NCBI RefSeq assembly: GCF_030518155.1
Contig: NZ_JAULRU010000319.1
Span: 62,001-126,000, forward strand
From: Gilvimarinus gilvus
GTDB taxonomy: Bacteria; Pseudomonadota; Gammaproteobacteria; Pseudomonadales; Cellvibrionaceae
Length of the DNA: 64,000 nucleotides
Direction: 5' to 3'
The notes beneath the pieces were generated by a model, which worked only from the letters and a program-made list of their open reading frames with translations, did not search any database and was not told the origin of the DNA. Positions 16,906 through 26,331 of this stretch are shown piece by piece. The translations under genes and the position numbers were made by a program. Position 1 is the first letter of the stretch. Each line of letters begins with the position of its first letter.

Positions 16906-18324
16906 ATGCAGTTTGATTCCTTCACCTTCTTATTGTTCTTTGTCGTTGTCGTTGGCTGCTACCGATTAATACCCGGCTGGAGCCACAAAAAGAACTGGTT
17001 GCTGTTCACCAGCTACGTATTCTACGCGGGCTGGAACCCGTGGTTTTTACCACTATTAATAAGCACCAGCTTTGCCGATTGGTTTATGGCCCAAAAGATG
17101 GCGCAAGCAGGCAGCAGGCGCAAACGTAAACTGTGGCTCTGGAGCATACTTAGCATAAATTTAGGGGTGCTTGGGTATTTTAAATACGCCTATTTCCTCA
17201 GCGATAGTGCAGCGCAATTCGCCAGTGCGCTGGGCCTCAGCTGGCAGGTGGACCCTTTCGACATTATTTTACCCATAGGGATATCCTTTTATACCTTTCA
17301 CTCATTGTCCTACTGCCTGGATGTATATCGCGGCAAATTCGCACCGGTCAAAAACCTGCGCGACTACCTTCTGTACGTTGGCTTTTTTCCGCAACTGGTT
17401 GCCGGCCCGATTGTCCGCTGGCGGGAAATGCAAGAACAGATTGAACAACCACGACATATGTCACTGGCAACAACCGGTATGGGGTTGTGTCTAGTGACAG
17501 TCGGCCTGTTTGAGAAAATTGTCCTGGCAGATGCCGCCTTTGCTCCTGTGGCGGACGCCTATTTCAACCAAGCCACAGAACCGGGCACGCAACAGGCATG
17601 GCTTGGCGCCCTCGCCTTCAGCGGTCAGATATTTTGCGATTTTGCCGGATACACAACTTGCGCACTAGGCGCGGCGCTGGTTATGGGCTTTCGCCTGCCC
17701 ATTAACTTTTTAAACCCTTACTGCGCGCTTGGCTTTTCTGACTTTTGGCGACGCTGGCACATTTCTCTGTCGACATGGCTGCGCGACTATTTATATATAG
17801 GACTTGGCGGCAACCGTGGTGGCCCGTGGCTCACCAGTCGCAATTTAATGCTAACCATGCTTATTGGCGGTTTGTGGCACGGTGCGGCCTGGACCTTTGT
17901 AATTTGGGGTGGCTTGCACGGCGCACTCCTGATTCTTGAGCGTGTTGCAAAACATGTCTTTGGCACGGTATCACCCGGATTTGTCCTGCGATGCGTGTTA
18001 CGTCTGCTCACTTTGGGCACTATCGTGATTACTTGGGTTTGGTTTCGCTCGCAAAGCCTGGCAGGCGCTTGGCAGTCAACTCTGGCTATGCTCGACGTTA
18101 GTCAACTTCTTCATAACCCAGTTCCGCTGACAGGCGCGCAGTGGATAGCACTTGGCTGTATTGGCGCGTTAATTACGGGGCAATGGCTAATGCGCGACCG
18201 CACCATGGTTGATGTAATCGCCAAAACCCCGGCACCTGTAACCGGAATCACTATGGGGCTTTTGATCGCCTTAATTGTTTTATCGCCAGGGGAAAGCCAT
18301 GCTTTTATCTACTTCCAGTTTTGA
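16906..18324 (+). CDS. MBOAT family O-acyltransferase (AlgI/PatA-like)
   Basis: Polytopic membrane-bound O-acyltransferase of 472 residues. Family features: ILPIGISFYTFHSLSYCLDVYRG, LLYVGFFPQLVAGPIVRW, FSDFWRRWHISLSTWLRDYLY, and the catalytic His in LWHGAAWTFVIWG. Relatives AlgI, PatA and DltB pass acyl groups across the inner membrane to a periplasmic partner. Here the next gene, overlapping by 26 bases, encodes an anchored SGNH-like protein, which fits such a pair. No polysaccharide synthase, AlgF or AlgX gene is nearby, so an alginate role is not supported. Confidence 0.92.
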   Translation: MQFDSFTFLLFFVVVVGCYRLIPGWSHKKNWLLFTSYVFYAGWNPWFLPLLISTSFADWFMAQKMAQAGSRRKRKLWLWSILSINLGVLGYFKYAYFLSDSAAQFASALGLSWQVDPFDIILPIGISFYTFHSLSYCLDVYRGKFAPVKNLRDYLLYVGFFPQLVAGPIVRWREMQEQIEQPRHMSLATTGMGLCLVTVGLFEKIVLADAAFAPVADAYFNQATEPGTQQAWLGALAFSGQIFCDFAGYTTCALGAALVMGFRLPINFLNPYCALGFSDFWRRWHISLSTWLRDYLYIGLGGNRGGPWLTSRNLMLTMLIGGLWHGAAWTFVIWGGLHGALLILERVAKHVFGTVSPGFVLRCVLRLLTLGTIVITWVWFRSQSLAGAWQSTLAMLDVSQLLHNPVPLTGAQWIALGCIGALITGQWLMRDRTMVDVIAKTPAPVTGITMGLLIALIVLSPGESHAFIYFQF

Positions 18325-19315
18325 GCGCAAGCCAAACAGGTTCTGGCTAGTATCCATGACACTCAGTTTATTGGTTGCCTTAGCGCTGTGCCTGACAGCC
18401 GAATACTACTGGCGCGAACAGGGCTATACACCGCGAATTCTCGATTCCGCCATGCTTTGGAGCCTGGAGCGAAGCAAAGCCACTACCGGCAACTCTCTCG
18501 TATTTGTTGGGGCCAGTCGCACCCAATTTGGTATTCACCCACCCACGGTGAAAAAATTGCTTCCCCACTACCAGCCGATCATGCTGGCGGTAAATGGCAT
18601 GTACCCACTGTCGACACTGCGCAACCTAGCCGAGGACCCACAGTTCAATGGAACGGTACTGCTGGACGTTGATGCCCGCGGCATGATTAAAGACTTTTGG
18701 TGGATGCAGCAACCCTATGTCGACTACTACGAGCACCAGTTCACCCCCAACTGGTACATCCATCGGCTATTTTTGAATGTGTGGCAAAAGCATACGGTTA
18801 TTTCGCGCGACGCTATGAGCATTACCGAAACTATTGCACGCACTCTTGACACTGGGCGCATGCCCTGGAAACCCAACTACGAACTCAAATCAAGTCGGGC
18901 CGGCCATCTGATATTTACCGAGGAAAGCGCCAAACGTTTGGCCAAAAATTTTGGCGATCAGTTAGAGCAGTTTTTGGAAGATCACCCACCGCCGCCTGCC
19001 GACCAGTGGTTGCAAGAGCTAAATTTGCTGGCGCAATGGATCGAGACCATTGAAAACCGGGGGGGCAAGGTCATTTTGTACGAGCCCCCCGTAAGTGGGC
19101 GGCAGAAAAGTCTCGCCGAAAGCTTTTTACCCAAAGAGCAGTATTGGGACCAATTGATTAGCACTTACCATTTGACGGCAATTAACTATCAGGAAGAGCC
19201 CACTCTTCAGGCGTTTGAACAGCCCGATGAATCGCACGTAAAGGGAGATAGCAGGGATGAATATACCGCCGCGTTGATCCAGTTAATGATTGATAAAGGC
19301 TTGGTTGAGCCATAA
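18299..19315 (+). CDS. Membrane-anchored SGNH-like protein, partner of the MBOAT enzyme
   Basis: ATG at 18299 is chosen because AGGGGAAA precedes it; it overlaps the MBOAT gene by 26 bases. It has 338 residues. One N-terminal membrane anchor (about 14-34), then a periplasmic domain. The block SLVFVGASRTQFGI holds the putative nucleophile Ser, and the C-terminal DESHVKGD gives a DxxH pair, as in SGNH/AlgJ-AlgX-type acyltransferases and esterases. Function is inferred from this triad pattern and the MBOAT neighbour: final acyl transfer to, or removal from, an extracytoplasmic glycan. A distant relationship only; the Gly and Asn blocks are not clear to me. Confidence 0.65.
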   Translation: MLLSTSSFERKPNRFWLVSMTLSLLVALALCLTAEYYWREQGYTPRILDSAMLWSLERSKATTGNSLVFVGASRTQFGIHPPTVKKLLPHYQPIMLAVNGMYPLSTLRNLAEDPQFNGTVLLDVDARGMIKDFWWMQQPYVDYYEHQFTPNWYIHRLFLNVWQKHTVISRDAMSITETIARTLDTGRMPWKPNYELKSSRAGHLIFTEESAKRLAKNFGDQLEQFLEDHPPPPADQWLQELNLLAQWIETIENRGGKVILYEPPVSGRQKSLAESFLPKEQYWDQLISTYHLTAINYQEEPTLQAFEQPDESHVKGDSRDEYTAALIQLMIDKGLVEP

Positions 19316-19364
19316 CCTGCCTCTAGCCTATACGGACATTCATAATATATAGAATAAACGAACT

Positions 19365-20429
19365 ATGACACCTACACCCCCAACTCAACAGCGCATTAAA
19401 TCGCTCGATGGCCTTCGCGGCGTGGCGGTGTTCATCATTATACTGTTCCACGTTCACCCCTTGTTTATCAGCGGAGGCTTTCTCGGGGTTGATGTTTTTT
19501 TTGTTCTGAGTGGCTTTTTAATAACAGGTTTATTGCTCGATGAGTTCGAGCTCAATGACAACATCAAACTGAAATACTTTTACGCTCGGCGCGCCCTGCG
19601 GCTTATGCCCGCTCTCTTGTTGATTTTAGCGATACTCGTGCCAACCTACTGGTTGTTTGCTGATGCAAGCAAGGCACAGTCATTCAGCTTCGAGGCCTTA
19701 ATTGCAATTACATACACCACAAACCTTGCGGTGGCGTTTGAATGGTTCAACTTAACCCAGCTGCGCCACACCTGGTCTCTGGCCATTGAAGAACAGTTTT
19801 ACCTAATTTGGCCGCTATTGCTGCTAGCGCTCCATAGACGTTCCCGCAATCGCAACACTTTACTGGCATCCTGTCTGGCCCTATGGGCGGCATCAATAGC
19901 CGTGAGAGTTTGGCTGACGGTAAACAACGCGCCTATTGATCGGCTTTACTGTGGGCTCGACACTCGCGCTGACGCTCTTATGGCGGGGGCCGCACTGGCT
20001 GTGTTTTTGCGTCGCAATGATAACCGCGAGGTGTCGACAACTTTGTGGCTGAAATGGTGCTGGCTACCAGCCTCTGTTGTGCTTGGGTATTTTATGTTCA
20101 GCACAAATTATCTATTGCGCGGTCTTTATCTTTGGCAGTTACCTATCGTACATATCGCCTCGGCGCTCGTGATAATGCACCTGGCCAGTAACCGAGACGG
20201 TATACTTGCGCGAGCACTGGCATTTAGGCCTATTTTCTATCTGGGAAAAATTTCCTATGGAGTGTACCTGTGGCACGTACCTGTTTTATTGGCCGCGATT
20301 CACTACCAGGTACCCACTCGCTGGCTGATGCTTGTTACATTGAGTGGCACAATTTTGCTCGCGTCGGCCTCGTATTATTTTGTAGAGCGTAAGCTTCTGC
20401 GATTAAAACAGCATTTTGCCAGCACCTAG
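19365..20429 (+). CDS. Acyltransferase-3 family membrane protein (second copy)
   Basis: 354 residues, about ten membrane helices. Typical start RIKSLDGLRGVAVFIIILFHVHP with the essential His, GFLGVDVFFVLSGFLITGLLLDEF, and RRALRLMPALLL. LRHTWSLAIEEQFYLIWPLLL is also a strong acyltransferase-3 signature (OafA/YrhL type), so this copy is closer to classical O-acetyltransferases than the first. It lacks a C-terminal SGNH domain. It lies 49 bases after the SGNH-like gene and its 3' end overlaps the convergent murU by 27 bases. Confidence 0.92.
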   Translation: MTPTPPTQQRIKSLDGLRGVAVFIIILFHVHPLFISGGFLGVDVFFVLSGFLITGLLLDEFELNDNIKLKYFYARRALRLMPALLLILAILVPTYWLFADASKAQSFSFEALIAITYTTNLAVAFEWFNLTQLRHTWSLAIEEQFYLIWPLLLLALHRRSRNRNTLLASCLALWAASIAVRVWLTVNNAPIDRLYCGLDTRADALMAGAALAVFLRRNDNREVSTTLWLKWCWLPASVVLGYFMFSTNYLLRGLYLWQLPIVHIASALVIMHLASNRDGILARALAFRPIFYLGKISYGVYLWHVPVLLAAIHYQVPTRWLMLVTLSGTILLASASYYFVERKLLRLKQHFAST

Positions 20430-21083
20430 CAGGCGCAGCCGCTCTGGGGTGCCCACATCACTCCAGCGCCCCCTGAACACCTCACCCGTTAAGCGTTGCT
20501 GAGCAAGCGCCCAATGCAATACTTCTACCAGTGGAAATACACGCCGCGCATTGGGGTAAGTCGATATTAGCTCAGGTTTAAGGACGCTGACTCCGGCAAA
20601 GGTAAAGCCAGTACTATCACCAGCCTCTGTTACGAGGTCACAAGATAAATCAAAATCCCCGCGCGCCTTGAACTCTGGATTTGGCACCAGCACCAAATGC
20701 CCCAGAGTTCGCTCAGCCAACGTCATTGCCAACAATGGTTCGAATTCTATGTCAGTGTATACATCGGCATTGACCAACAAAAAGGGCTCACTTCCCAACC
20801 AGCTGGCTGCGTAGTGGATAGCGCCTGCGGTTTCCAAAGGCTCTGGCTCTTCAGAATAAGCAACCTCAAGTCCCCAACGACTGCCATCACCCACTGCATC
20901 GCGAATTTTTTGGCCGAGGTAGGCGATATTGATAAGAACCTGACTCACCCCCGCCGCAGACAATCGCTCTAAATGCCATTCAATCAGCGGCTTACCCCGC
21001 ACCGGTATCAGTGGCTTGGGTAAAGTATCTGTCAGGGGGCGCATACGTTTGCCTAGTCCGGCTGCCAGAATCATTGCTTTCAT
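20403..21083 (-). CDS. murU: N-acetylmuramate alpha-1-phosphate uridylyltransferase MurU
   Basis: Makes UDP-MurNAc from MurNAc-1-phosphate and UTP in the cell-wall recycling route that bypasses MurA and thus fosfomycin. It has 226 residues with a nucleotidyltransferase fold. Signature AMILAAGLGKRMRPLTDTLPKPL, metal Asp in LLVNADVYTD, GRWSDVGTPERL at the C-terminus. Start overlaps the amgK stop (ATGA), so the two are translated together. Assignment as MurU rather than another sugar-1-P nucleotidyltransferase rests on the amgK partner. Confidence 0.92.
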   Translation of the reverse strand: MKAMILAAGLGKRMRPLTDTLPKPLIPVRGKPLIEWHLERLSAAGVSQVLINIAYLGQKIRDAVGDGSRWGLEVAYSEEPEPLETAGAIHYAASWLGSEPFLLVNADVYTDIEFEPLLAMTLAERTLGHLVLVPNPEFKARGDFDLSCDLVTEAGDSTGFTFAGVSVLKPELISTYPNARRVFPLVEVLHWALAQQRLTGEVFRGRWSDVGTPERLRLLGAGKMLF

Positions 21084-22132
21084 AATTGACCCTCGCCGGT
21101 TGGCTTCACAGTAGGCACTTCACCGAGATACCAGGGTTGCTCACGGTATACAGGCGCCAGATCTCGCTCAAACCGCTGGTGCACCTCAGCGAACTCGGGA
21201 TACCGGGCGAGCACATCAAGAACATAGTGCAACACCCGGGGCAAGTCCGCCAAGTATCCGGGCTTGTCATCGCGCAAGTACAAGCGGGCAAAAATACCCA
21301 GAACCTTAATGTGGCGCTGCAACCCAACCCAATCAAACACGCGCATAAACTCGTCATCCGCTGTGACCGCCATTAATTCGAGGGCTTCGGCCTGAGCCTT
21401 ATAGCTGAGCGCCCAACGGCGCACTTGGTCCGGTGGTAGGGTTAAATAGCAATCTTTGAGCAGGGAAACCAAATCGTAGACCAGTGGGCCGGCAACGGCG
21501 TCCTGAAAATCGATAACCGCAACGTCTTCGCCGGCCAATATTAGATTGCGCGCATGATAGTCGCGGTGCATAAATACCCGAGGCTGACTCAAGGCACACT
21601 CGGCCAATGTCGTATCGAGCACATCCAGACTTCTTAAGGCAGAGCCCGCGATGGACACCCCCAGTAACTTGTCGACGAACCATTCCCGGAAGATCGCAAG
21701 CTCGCGCCTAATAAAGGCCGTGTCAAATTGCGGTAATTGGCCGGTGGGCCGTTGAGCGATACGACTCAGTGTGCTGAGCGCCCGCGGGTACCACAGCGAC
21801 TGCAGTTCGGGCGTTTGGGCATTGGCGAGCAGATTTTGCCCCAGATTTTCGACCAGTAGAAAGCCGTTATGCGCATCGGCAAACCGAACCTCGGGCACAC
21901 GCACACCGCCCGCGGCCAGTAGCTTAGCAACCAACAGAAACTGCGCGGTGTTTTCGGTTTGGGGCGGCGCATTCACGGCCAGCCAACGGGCGTCATTGGC
22001 CACAACAAAATAGCGACGCCCCCCGGCATCGCCACCACAAGGTTGAAGGTCGGGCTGGTGGCCCAAGACATCCGCAAGCCAGTCACGAAGTGCTCGCCCG
22101 CGTGTGATCGGATCAGTACTGCTTACATCCAA
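21080..22132 (-). CDS. amgK: Anomeric N-acetylmuramate/N-acetylglucosamine kinase AmgK
   Basis: Phosphorylates MurNAc (and GlcNAc) at the anomeric carbon, feeding MurU. It has 350 residues and an aminoglycoside phosphotransferase fold. The catalytic loop VFMHRDYHARNLIL and metal site VAVIDFQDAVAGP are intact. TTG at 22132 is used as start, with AGGA eight bases upstream; no ATG is available in this frame before the domain begins. The gene is divergent from lptD, the same neighbour as in Pseudomonas. Confidence 0.93.
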   Translation of the reverse strand: MDVSSTDPITRGRALRDWLADVLGHQPDLQPCGGDAGGRRYFVVANDARWLAVNAPPQTENTAQFLLVAKLLAAGGVRVPEVRFADAHNGFLLVENLGQNLLANAQTPELQSLWYPRALSTLSRIAQRPTGQLPQFDTAFIRRELAIFREWFVDKLLGVSIAGSALRSLDVLDTTLAECALSQPRVFMHRDYHARNLILAGEDVAVIDFQDAVAGPLVYDLVSLLKDCYLTLPPDQVRRWALSYKAQAEALELMAVTADDEFMRVFDWVGLQRHIKVLGIFARLYLRDDKPGYLADLPRVLHYVLDVLARYPEFAEVHQRFERDLAPVYREQPWYLGEVPTVKPTGEGQL

Positions 22133-22448
22133 AACTCAAATCCTGTGCAATTATTGCTTCTTTATTATGGTGCCTGGCGCGTTAGCGTCCATTTTACCCC
22201 TATCGCCCGGCACACTGGCAAGCGACGTTCCGCAAAACAACGACTTTACGCCCAATAGATGAATGTCGCGTTTTAGCCAGATTATTGCAATACGCCATAA
22301 CTCTGGGGCCAGGCTTGCCCTTTTCACTATTCCGTCCTGCGCTGCGCCTGCCTTTACTCAACACCAAATTACAATCCTCGTAACAATTGGTCTAGAGGTG
22401 CCTTTATGCAGTAGAATTGCCGGCACATTGAAAGGCCGAGAACCAAGA
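22133..22448. other. Divergent intergenic region amgK-lptD
   Basis: 316 bases holding the two divergent promoters. On the plus strand, TAGAAT at 22412-22417 is the best -10; TTGGTC lies 19 bases upstream as a weak -35. A start near 22424 would make the reading frame upstream of 22449 untranslated. I see no sigma-E-type motif, repeat or gene here. Confidence 0.4.
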
Positions 22449-24986
22449 ATGACCGCACACAGCAGACACCGCCGTAAGCTCCTGCCCTTTTTGGCGGCCT
22501 GCTGTGCAATAGCTTCGCTGGTTGCCAGCGCTCAATCCAACACGAATTCTGCCGCTGAACTGGACTGGGTCGACACCGAACAGCTGAGCGACATAGAAAA
22601 ATCTCAGCTGCCGGCCGGCTGCTGTGGCACCTTCGTAGACCCTTATTCCCCGCCGGCAGACGCTCTGCCGGTTGAGCAAACGCCCATTTCTGCAACTGCG
22701 CACGATATTCAAGCCGAAGGCAGCCGAATTATTGAGCTGAACGGTCAGGTACGTTTAGAGCAAGGGCCGCGCCTGCTGCAAACAGAGCGCGCCCAGGTCG
22801 ATCAAAGGACAGGACAGGTCACACTCGAAGGCAATGTCACGGTACGCGAAGCAGGGCTGTTAATTCGCGCTGACCGGGCCGAGCTGTCAACGTCCAGTGA
22901 AGATGTCAGTGTCGATAACGCGCATTTTGTACTGCACCAGAACCGGGTCAGTGGCAGTGCGGGTAAACTGCAAAAATTTGGCGAGCGCCTGTTGAAAATG
23001 CAGCGAGGCGATTTCACCACCTGCGAGCCCAATAATGCTTTTTGGCGACTCAAGGCCAGGGAGCTATCTCTGCACCCAGAGAGTAACTACGGTACCGCTA
23101 AAAACGCCCGACTGGAAATAGCCGATATTCCTGTACTGTATATCCCGTATATCATTTTCCCCATTGGCGATGAACGCCAAACAGGCCTGCTATTTCCCTC
23201 ATTCAGTGAAAGCTCGCGCAACGGTATTGAATACGCTCAACCCATCTACTGGAATATCGCTCCACAGATGGACGCGACCATTACCCCACGCTATATGGAA
23301 AAACGCGGCAATCTGCTTGACGTCAACCTGCGTCACCTTTCCAGTTACTTTGAAACGGAACTTGATGCAGGCTTTTTAGCGGACGATAAAGGCGGCTACG
23401 ATCGTCAGGCCGAAAACGACATCGCTAATGGTGAACTGACCGAGGAAGAGGCCTACCCACACAAAGGCGATGACCGCTGGCTCGTTCAGCTCAATCAAAC
23501 CGGTGGCGCGCAGTCACGGATTAAAACCGTCATCGACTACACGGACTTGAGTGACGTTGACTATCTGCGCGATATAACGAGCGGCTCAACTGACCTGGAA
23601 TACGCAGCTAATATACGTAAGTTTGGCCAGATAACCTACAGTGGCGACATATGGAATCTGGGCCTCAGTGCCAATGAGGTTCGCTATCTCAATGAAAGCT
23701 CGCAACGCCCTTATAAAGAGCTGCCCCACCTTTACGCCAATGGCCGCTATTCTTGGGGTGACTGGCAGCTAAGTATTGACAGTAACTACTCGCAATTTGA
23801 CCTCACCAGCTACTACCAACGCCCCACTAACACTTTAGTGGTCGGTGATAGATTGCATTCTGACATTAGCCTGGCACTGCCTAAACGCTGGCAGTGGGGC
23901 TATGCCACGCCCCGCATTGGTGTGCGAGATTTGCGCTATCAGCTGGATCAGGCCGCGGTCAAAAATACGTCGGCAGCCGCAGGCGACAGCATCTACAACA
24001 CCAGCCCTGAAGTGACCGCCGCCCACGCCAGTCTGGATTTGGGGCTTTACTTTGAGCGCTGGTCACAGTTTGGCGACACACCGCTGATTCAAACCTTAGA
24101 GCCCAGATTGTTTTATCTCTACAATGGGTATGATGATCAATCCGAGCTTTACGCTCCTCTCAACGACAGTAACCGAGCGCTCAACTTCGATACCCGATTA
24201 TTCCGGATGGATTACAACCAGCTGTTTCGCACATCGCGCTTTAACGGCCTGGATCGAATTGACGACGCCAATCAGCTCAGTGTAGGCCTTACCAGCCGCT
24301 TTATCTCAGCCCGTACCGGTGAAGAGCATTTAGCGCTCAGCCTGGGGCAAATCTACCGCTTCGAAACCCCTAAAGTGGTACTTAACCCCGAGTCGCCCAG
24401 TGAAGCATTTAGTTATCGCCGCTCCGAGTACGTGGGCCGAATCAGCGCACGGGCATCCGAACGTTTTCGTCTGAGTTCGGACCTGGTTTATGACCAAAAT
24501 GACCACACGCTCACCAGCGCTAGCGCCTCGGTAGAGTACAGTGACGCCAGTGACCGCCTAATCAGTGCCACCTACCGCTACCAACGCCAGGTTGATGATC
24601 GGGCGTCAGGCGCAGACCCAGACCCAGACTTAGTTTACAATCGCAGTCTGGATCAGCTCGATGTCGGCGCCTTTATTCCGCTCACGGGCAGTTGGAGCCT
24701 AATTGGTCGGGCAAACTACGATTTTACCTTCGATTTGGAACTCGACACCTACGCCGGGTTCGAATACAACGACTGCTGCTATCGTGTACGTATGATGTGG
24801 CGCAAGTGGCTAAATTTTGATTACAACAGTGGCAACCAGCTGGAAACCGTCACCAATGATGACTACGATCGGGGCTTTTTTATCGATCTACAACTCAAGG
24901 GACTGGCCAGCATCAGCGACCGGGTTGGCAGCTTACTGAGCAAAACTATACCCGGCTATGCCGAACGTGAAGATAACCTCCAATAA
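22449..24986 (+). CDS. lptD: LPS-assembly outer membrane protein LptD
   Basis: Beta-barrel translocon that, with LptE, inserts lipopolysaccharide into the outer leaflet. ATG at 22449 begins a signal peptide (RRKLLPFLAACCAIASLVASA); the frame opens 62 codons earlier at 22263 but that part looks non-coding. The product has 845 residues. An OstA/LptA-like jellyroll lies at about 95-200 (IQAEGSRIIELNGQVRLEQG) and the barrel from about 215 to the end. The Cys pairs needed for disulphide maturation are visible: CC near residue 60, one in FTTCEPNN, and CC in YNDCCYRVRM near the C-terminus. Confidence 0.97.
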   Translation: MTAHSRHRRKLLPFLAACCAIASLVASAQSNTNSAAELDWVDTEQLSDIEKSQLPAGCCGTFVDPYSPPADALPVEQTPISATAHDIQAEGSRIIELNGQVRLEQGPRLLQTERAQVDQRTGQVTLEGNVTVREAGLLIRADRAELSTSSEDVSVDNAHFVLHQNRVSGSAGKLQKFGERLLKMQRGDFTTCEPNNAFWRLKARELSLHPESNYGTAKNARLEIADIPVLYIPYIIFPIGDERQTGLLFPSFSESSRNGIEYAQPIYWNIAPQMDATITPRYMEKRGNLLDVNLRHLSSYFETELDAGFLADDKGGYDRQAENDIANGELTEEEAYPHKGDDRWLVQLNQTGGAQSRIKTVIDYTDLSDVDYLRDITSGSTDLEYAANIRKFGQITYSGDIWNLGLSANEVRYLNESSQRPYKELPHLYANGRYSWGDWQLSIDSNYSQFDLTSYYQRPTNTLVVGDRLHSDISLALPKRWQWGYATPRIGVRDLRYQLDQAAVKNTSAAAGDSIYNTSPEVTAAHASLDLGLYFERWSQFGDTPLIQTLEPRLFYLYNGYDDQSELYAPLNDSNRALNFDTRLFRMDYNQLFRTSRFNGLDRIDDANQLSVGLTSRFISARTGEEHLALSLGQIYRFETPKVVLNPESPSEAFSYRRSEYVGRISARASERFRLSSDLVYDQNDHTLTSASASVEYSDASDRLISATYRYQRQVDDRASGADPDPDLVYNRSLDQLDVGAFIPLTGSWSLIGRANYDFTFDLELDTYAGFEYNDCCYRVRMMWRKWLNFDYNSGNQLETVTNDDYDRGFFIDLQLKGLASISDRVGSLLSKTIPGYAEREDNLQ

Positions 24987-24999
24987 ATCAGTGACATCT

Positions 25000-26331
25000 A
25001 TGCCTTTAAAAACATTCGCAAAACAACGACTGTGCCAGCCTCTGACCCGCGCATTGGGACTGATCGCCTTGAGCGTTGCCAGCCTCAGCTTCGCCGAAAC
25101 CCAAGTACTGGACAAGGTGATAGCCGTAGTAAACGACGGTGTCGTGCTGGAAAGTGAGTTCAACGAACGCAAAAACTCAATTATGCAGAGGCTGGAAGGT
25201 CAGTACGACCAGCTGCCGCCAGAGAGCGTGCTGGACAAGCAAATCCTTGACGCCCTCATTCTGGAGCAACTGCAGTTGGAAGAAGCCTCGCGCTACGGCA
25301 TGGAAGTATCGGATCAGCAGCTCAATGGCACCATACAGCAAATCATGAGCAACAACGGCATGAGCGATATGGACGAGCTGGCTACCAGTCTGTCGCAGGA
25401 TGGTCTTACGCTAGATAGCCTGCGCGAAAAAATTCGCCGGGACATTTTACTTAACCAAGTACAACAAGGCATCGTCACCAACCGCATTCGGGTAACCGAG
25501 CAGGAAATTAATAACTTTCTCGACTCCAGCGACGGTAAGTTTGCCACCTCCCCGGACTACCACCTAGGCCACATTCTCATCAGCGCCTCATCCTCCGCAT
25601 CGGCTGAGGATATTGCTCAGGCCCGCGCGGCCGCCGAAGACTTGTACCAGCAGTTGCAAGATGGCGCTAATTTTAGCCAGCTGGCAATCGCCAATTCGGA
25701 TGATCAGACCGCGCTTGATGGTGGCGATTTGGGTTGGCGCAAACTGGCGCAATTGCCCGAACTCTTTGCCGAAGTGGTGAGCAATTTGGACGTTGGTCAG
25801 GTTTCTGAGCCTATTCGCTCCGGTGCTGGCTTTCACTTGTTGAAAAATATTGAACAGCGCGGTGGCGGAGAGCAGTTGGTTGAACAAACCAAGGCTCGCC
25901 ATATTCTGCTGAAAACCAGCGAAATTTTGGACGATGACACAGCCCAGGAAAAGCTCCAGAAAATTCGTCAACAAATTATTGATGGTGCCGACTTTGCTGA
26001 CATGGCGCGAGAGAACTCCGAAGATATTGGTTCCATGCTTGAGGGCGGCGATTTGGGCTGGGCCAACCCCGGCATGTTTGTACCCGCTTTTGAAAACGCC
26101 ATGGCTAAAACCGAAATTGGTGAAATTACCGAACCATTCAAAAGCCAATACGGCTGGCATATTTTGCAAGTGGTCGATCGCCGTCAAGAGGATATGAGCG
26201 ATGTGGTAATTCGCAACAAAGCCGCGCAAATGATGCGTGAGCGCCGATTTGAAGAAGAACTGCAAGTATGGCAAATCGAATTGCGCGAAGACGCTTATAT
26301 CGACATCAAAAATAAGGATTTGGAAGGTTGA
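25000..26331 (+). CDS. surA: Periplasmic chaperone and peptidyl-prolyl isomerase SurA
   Basis: Delivers outer-membrane barrels, including LptD, to the BAM complex. ATG at 25000 starts a clean signal peptide (cut after ASLSFA). The alternative ATG at 24958 overlaps lptD and adds 14 residues. It has 443 residues: SurA-N chaperone domain about 33-175 ([20 protein letters not shown]), then two parvulin domains (about 180-280 and 290-395), each with HILI/HILL, GGDLGW and GxHxL/GWHIL motifs, then a short C-terminal helix. It lies 13 bases after lptD. Confidence 0.96.
   Translation: MPLKTFAKQRLCQPLTRALGLIALSVASLSFAETQVLDKVIAVVNDGVVLESEFNERKNSIMQRLEGQYDQLPPESVLDKQILDALILEQLQLEEASRYGMEVSDQQLNGTIQQIMSNNGMSDMDELATSLSQDGLTLDSLREKIRRDILLNQVQQGIVTNRIRVTEQEINNFLDSSDGKFATSPDYHLGHILISASSSASAEDIAQARAAAEDLYQQLQDGANFSQLAIANSDDQTALDGGDLGWRKLAQLPELFAEVVSNLDVGQVSEPIRSGAGFHLLKNIEQRGGGEQLVEQTKARHILLKTSEILDDDTAQEKLQKIRQQIIDGADFADMARENSEDIGSMLEGGDLGWANPGMFVPAFENAMAKTEIGEITEPFKSQYGWHILQVVDRRQEDMSDVVIRNKAAQMMRERRFEEELQVWQIELREDAYIDIKNKDLEG

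Noticed and set aside
16906-19315. Alginate acetylation genes algI-algJ
   Set aside because: MBOAT and SGNH-like neighbours fit the general pattern, but algF, algX, alg8/44 and the rest of the alginate cluster are absent, and the SGNH-like protein is only distantly similar.
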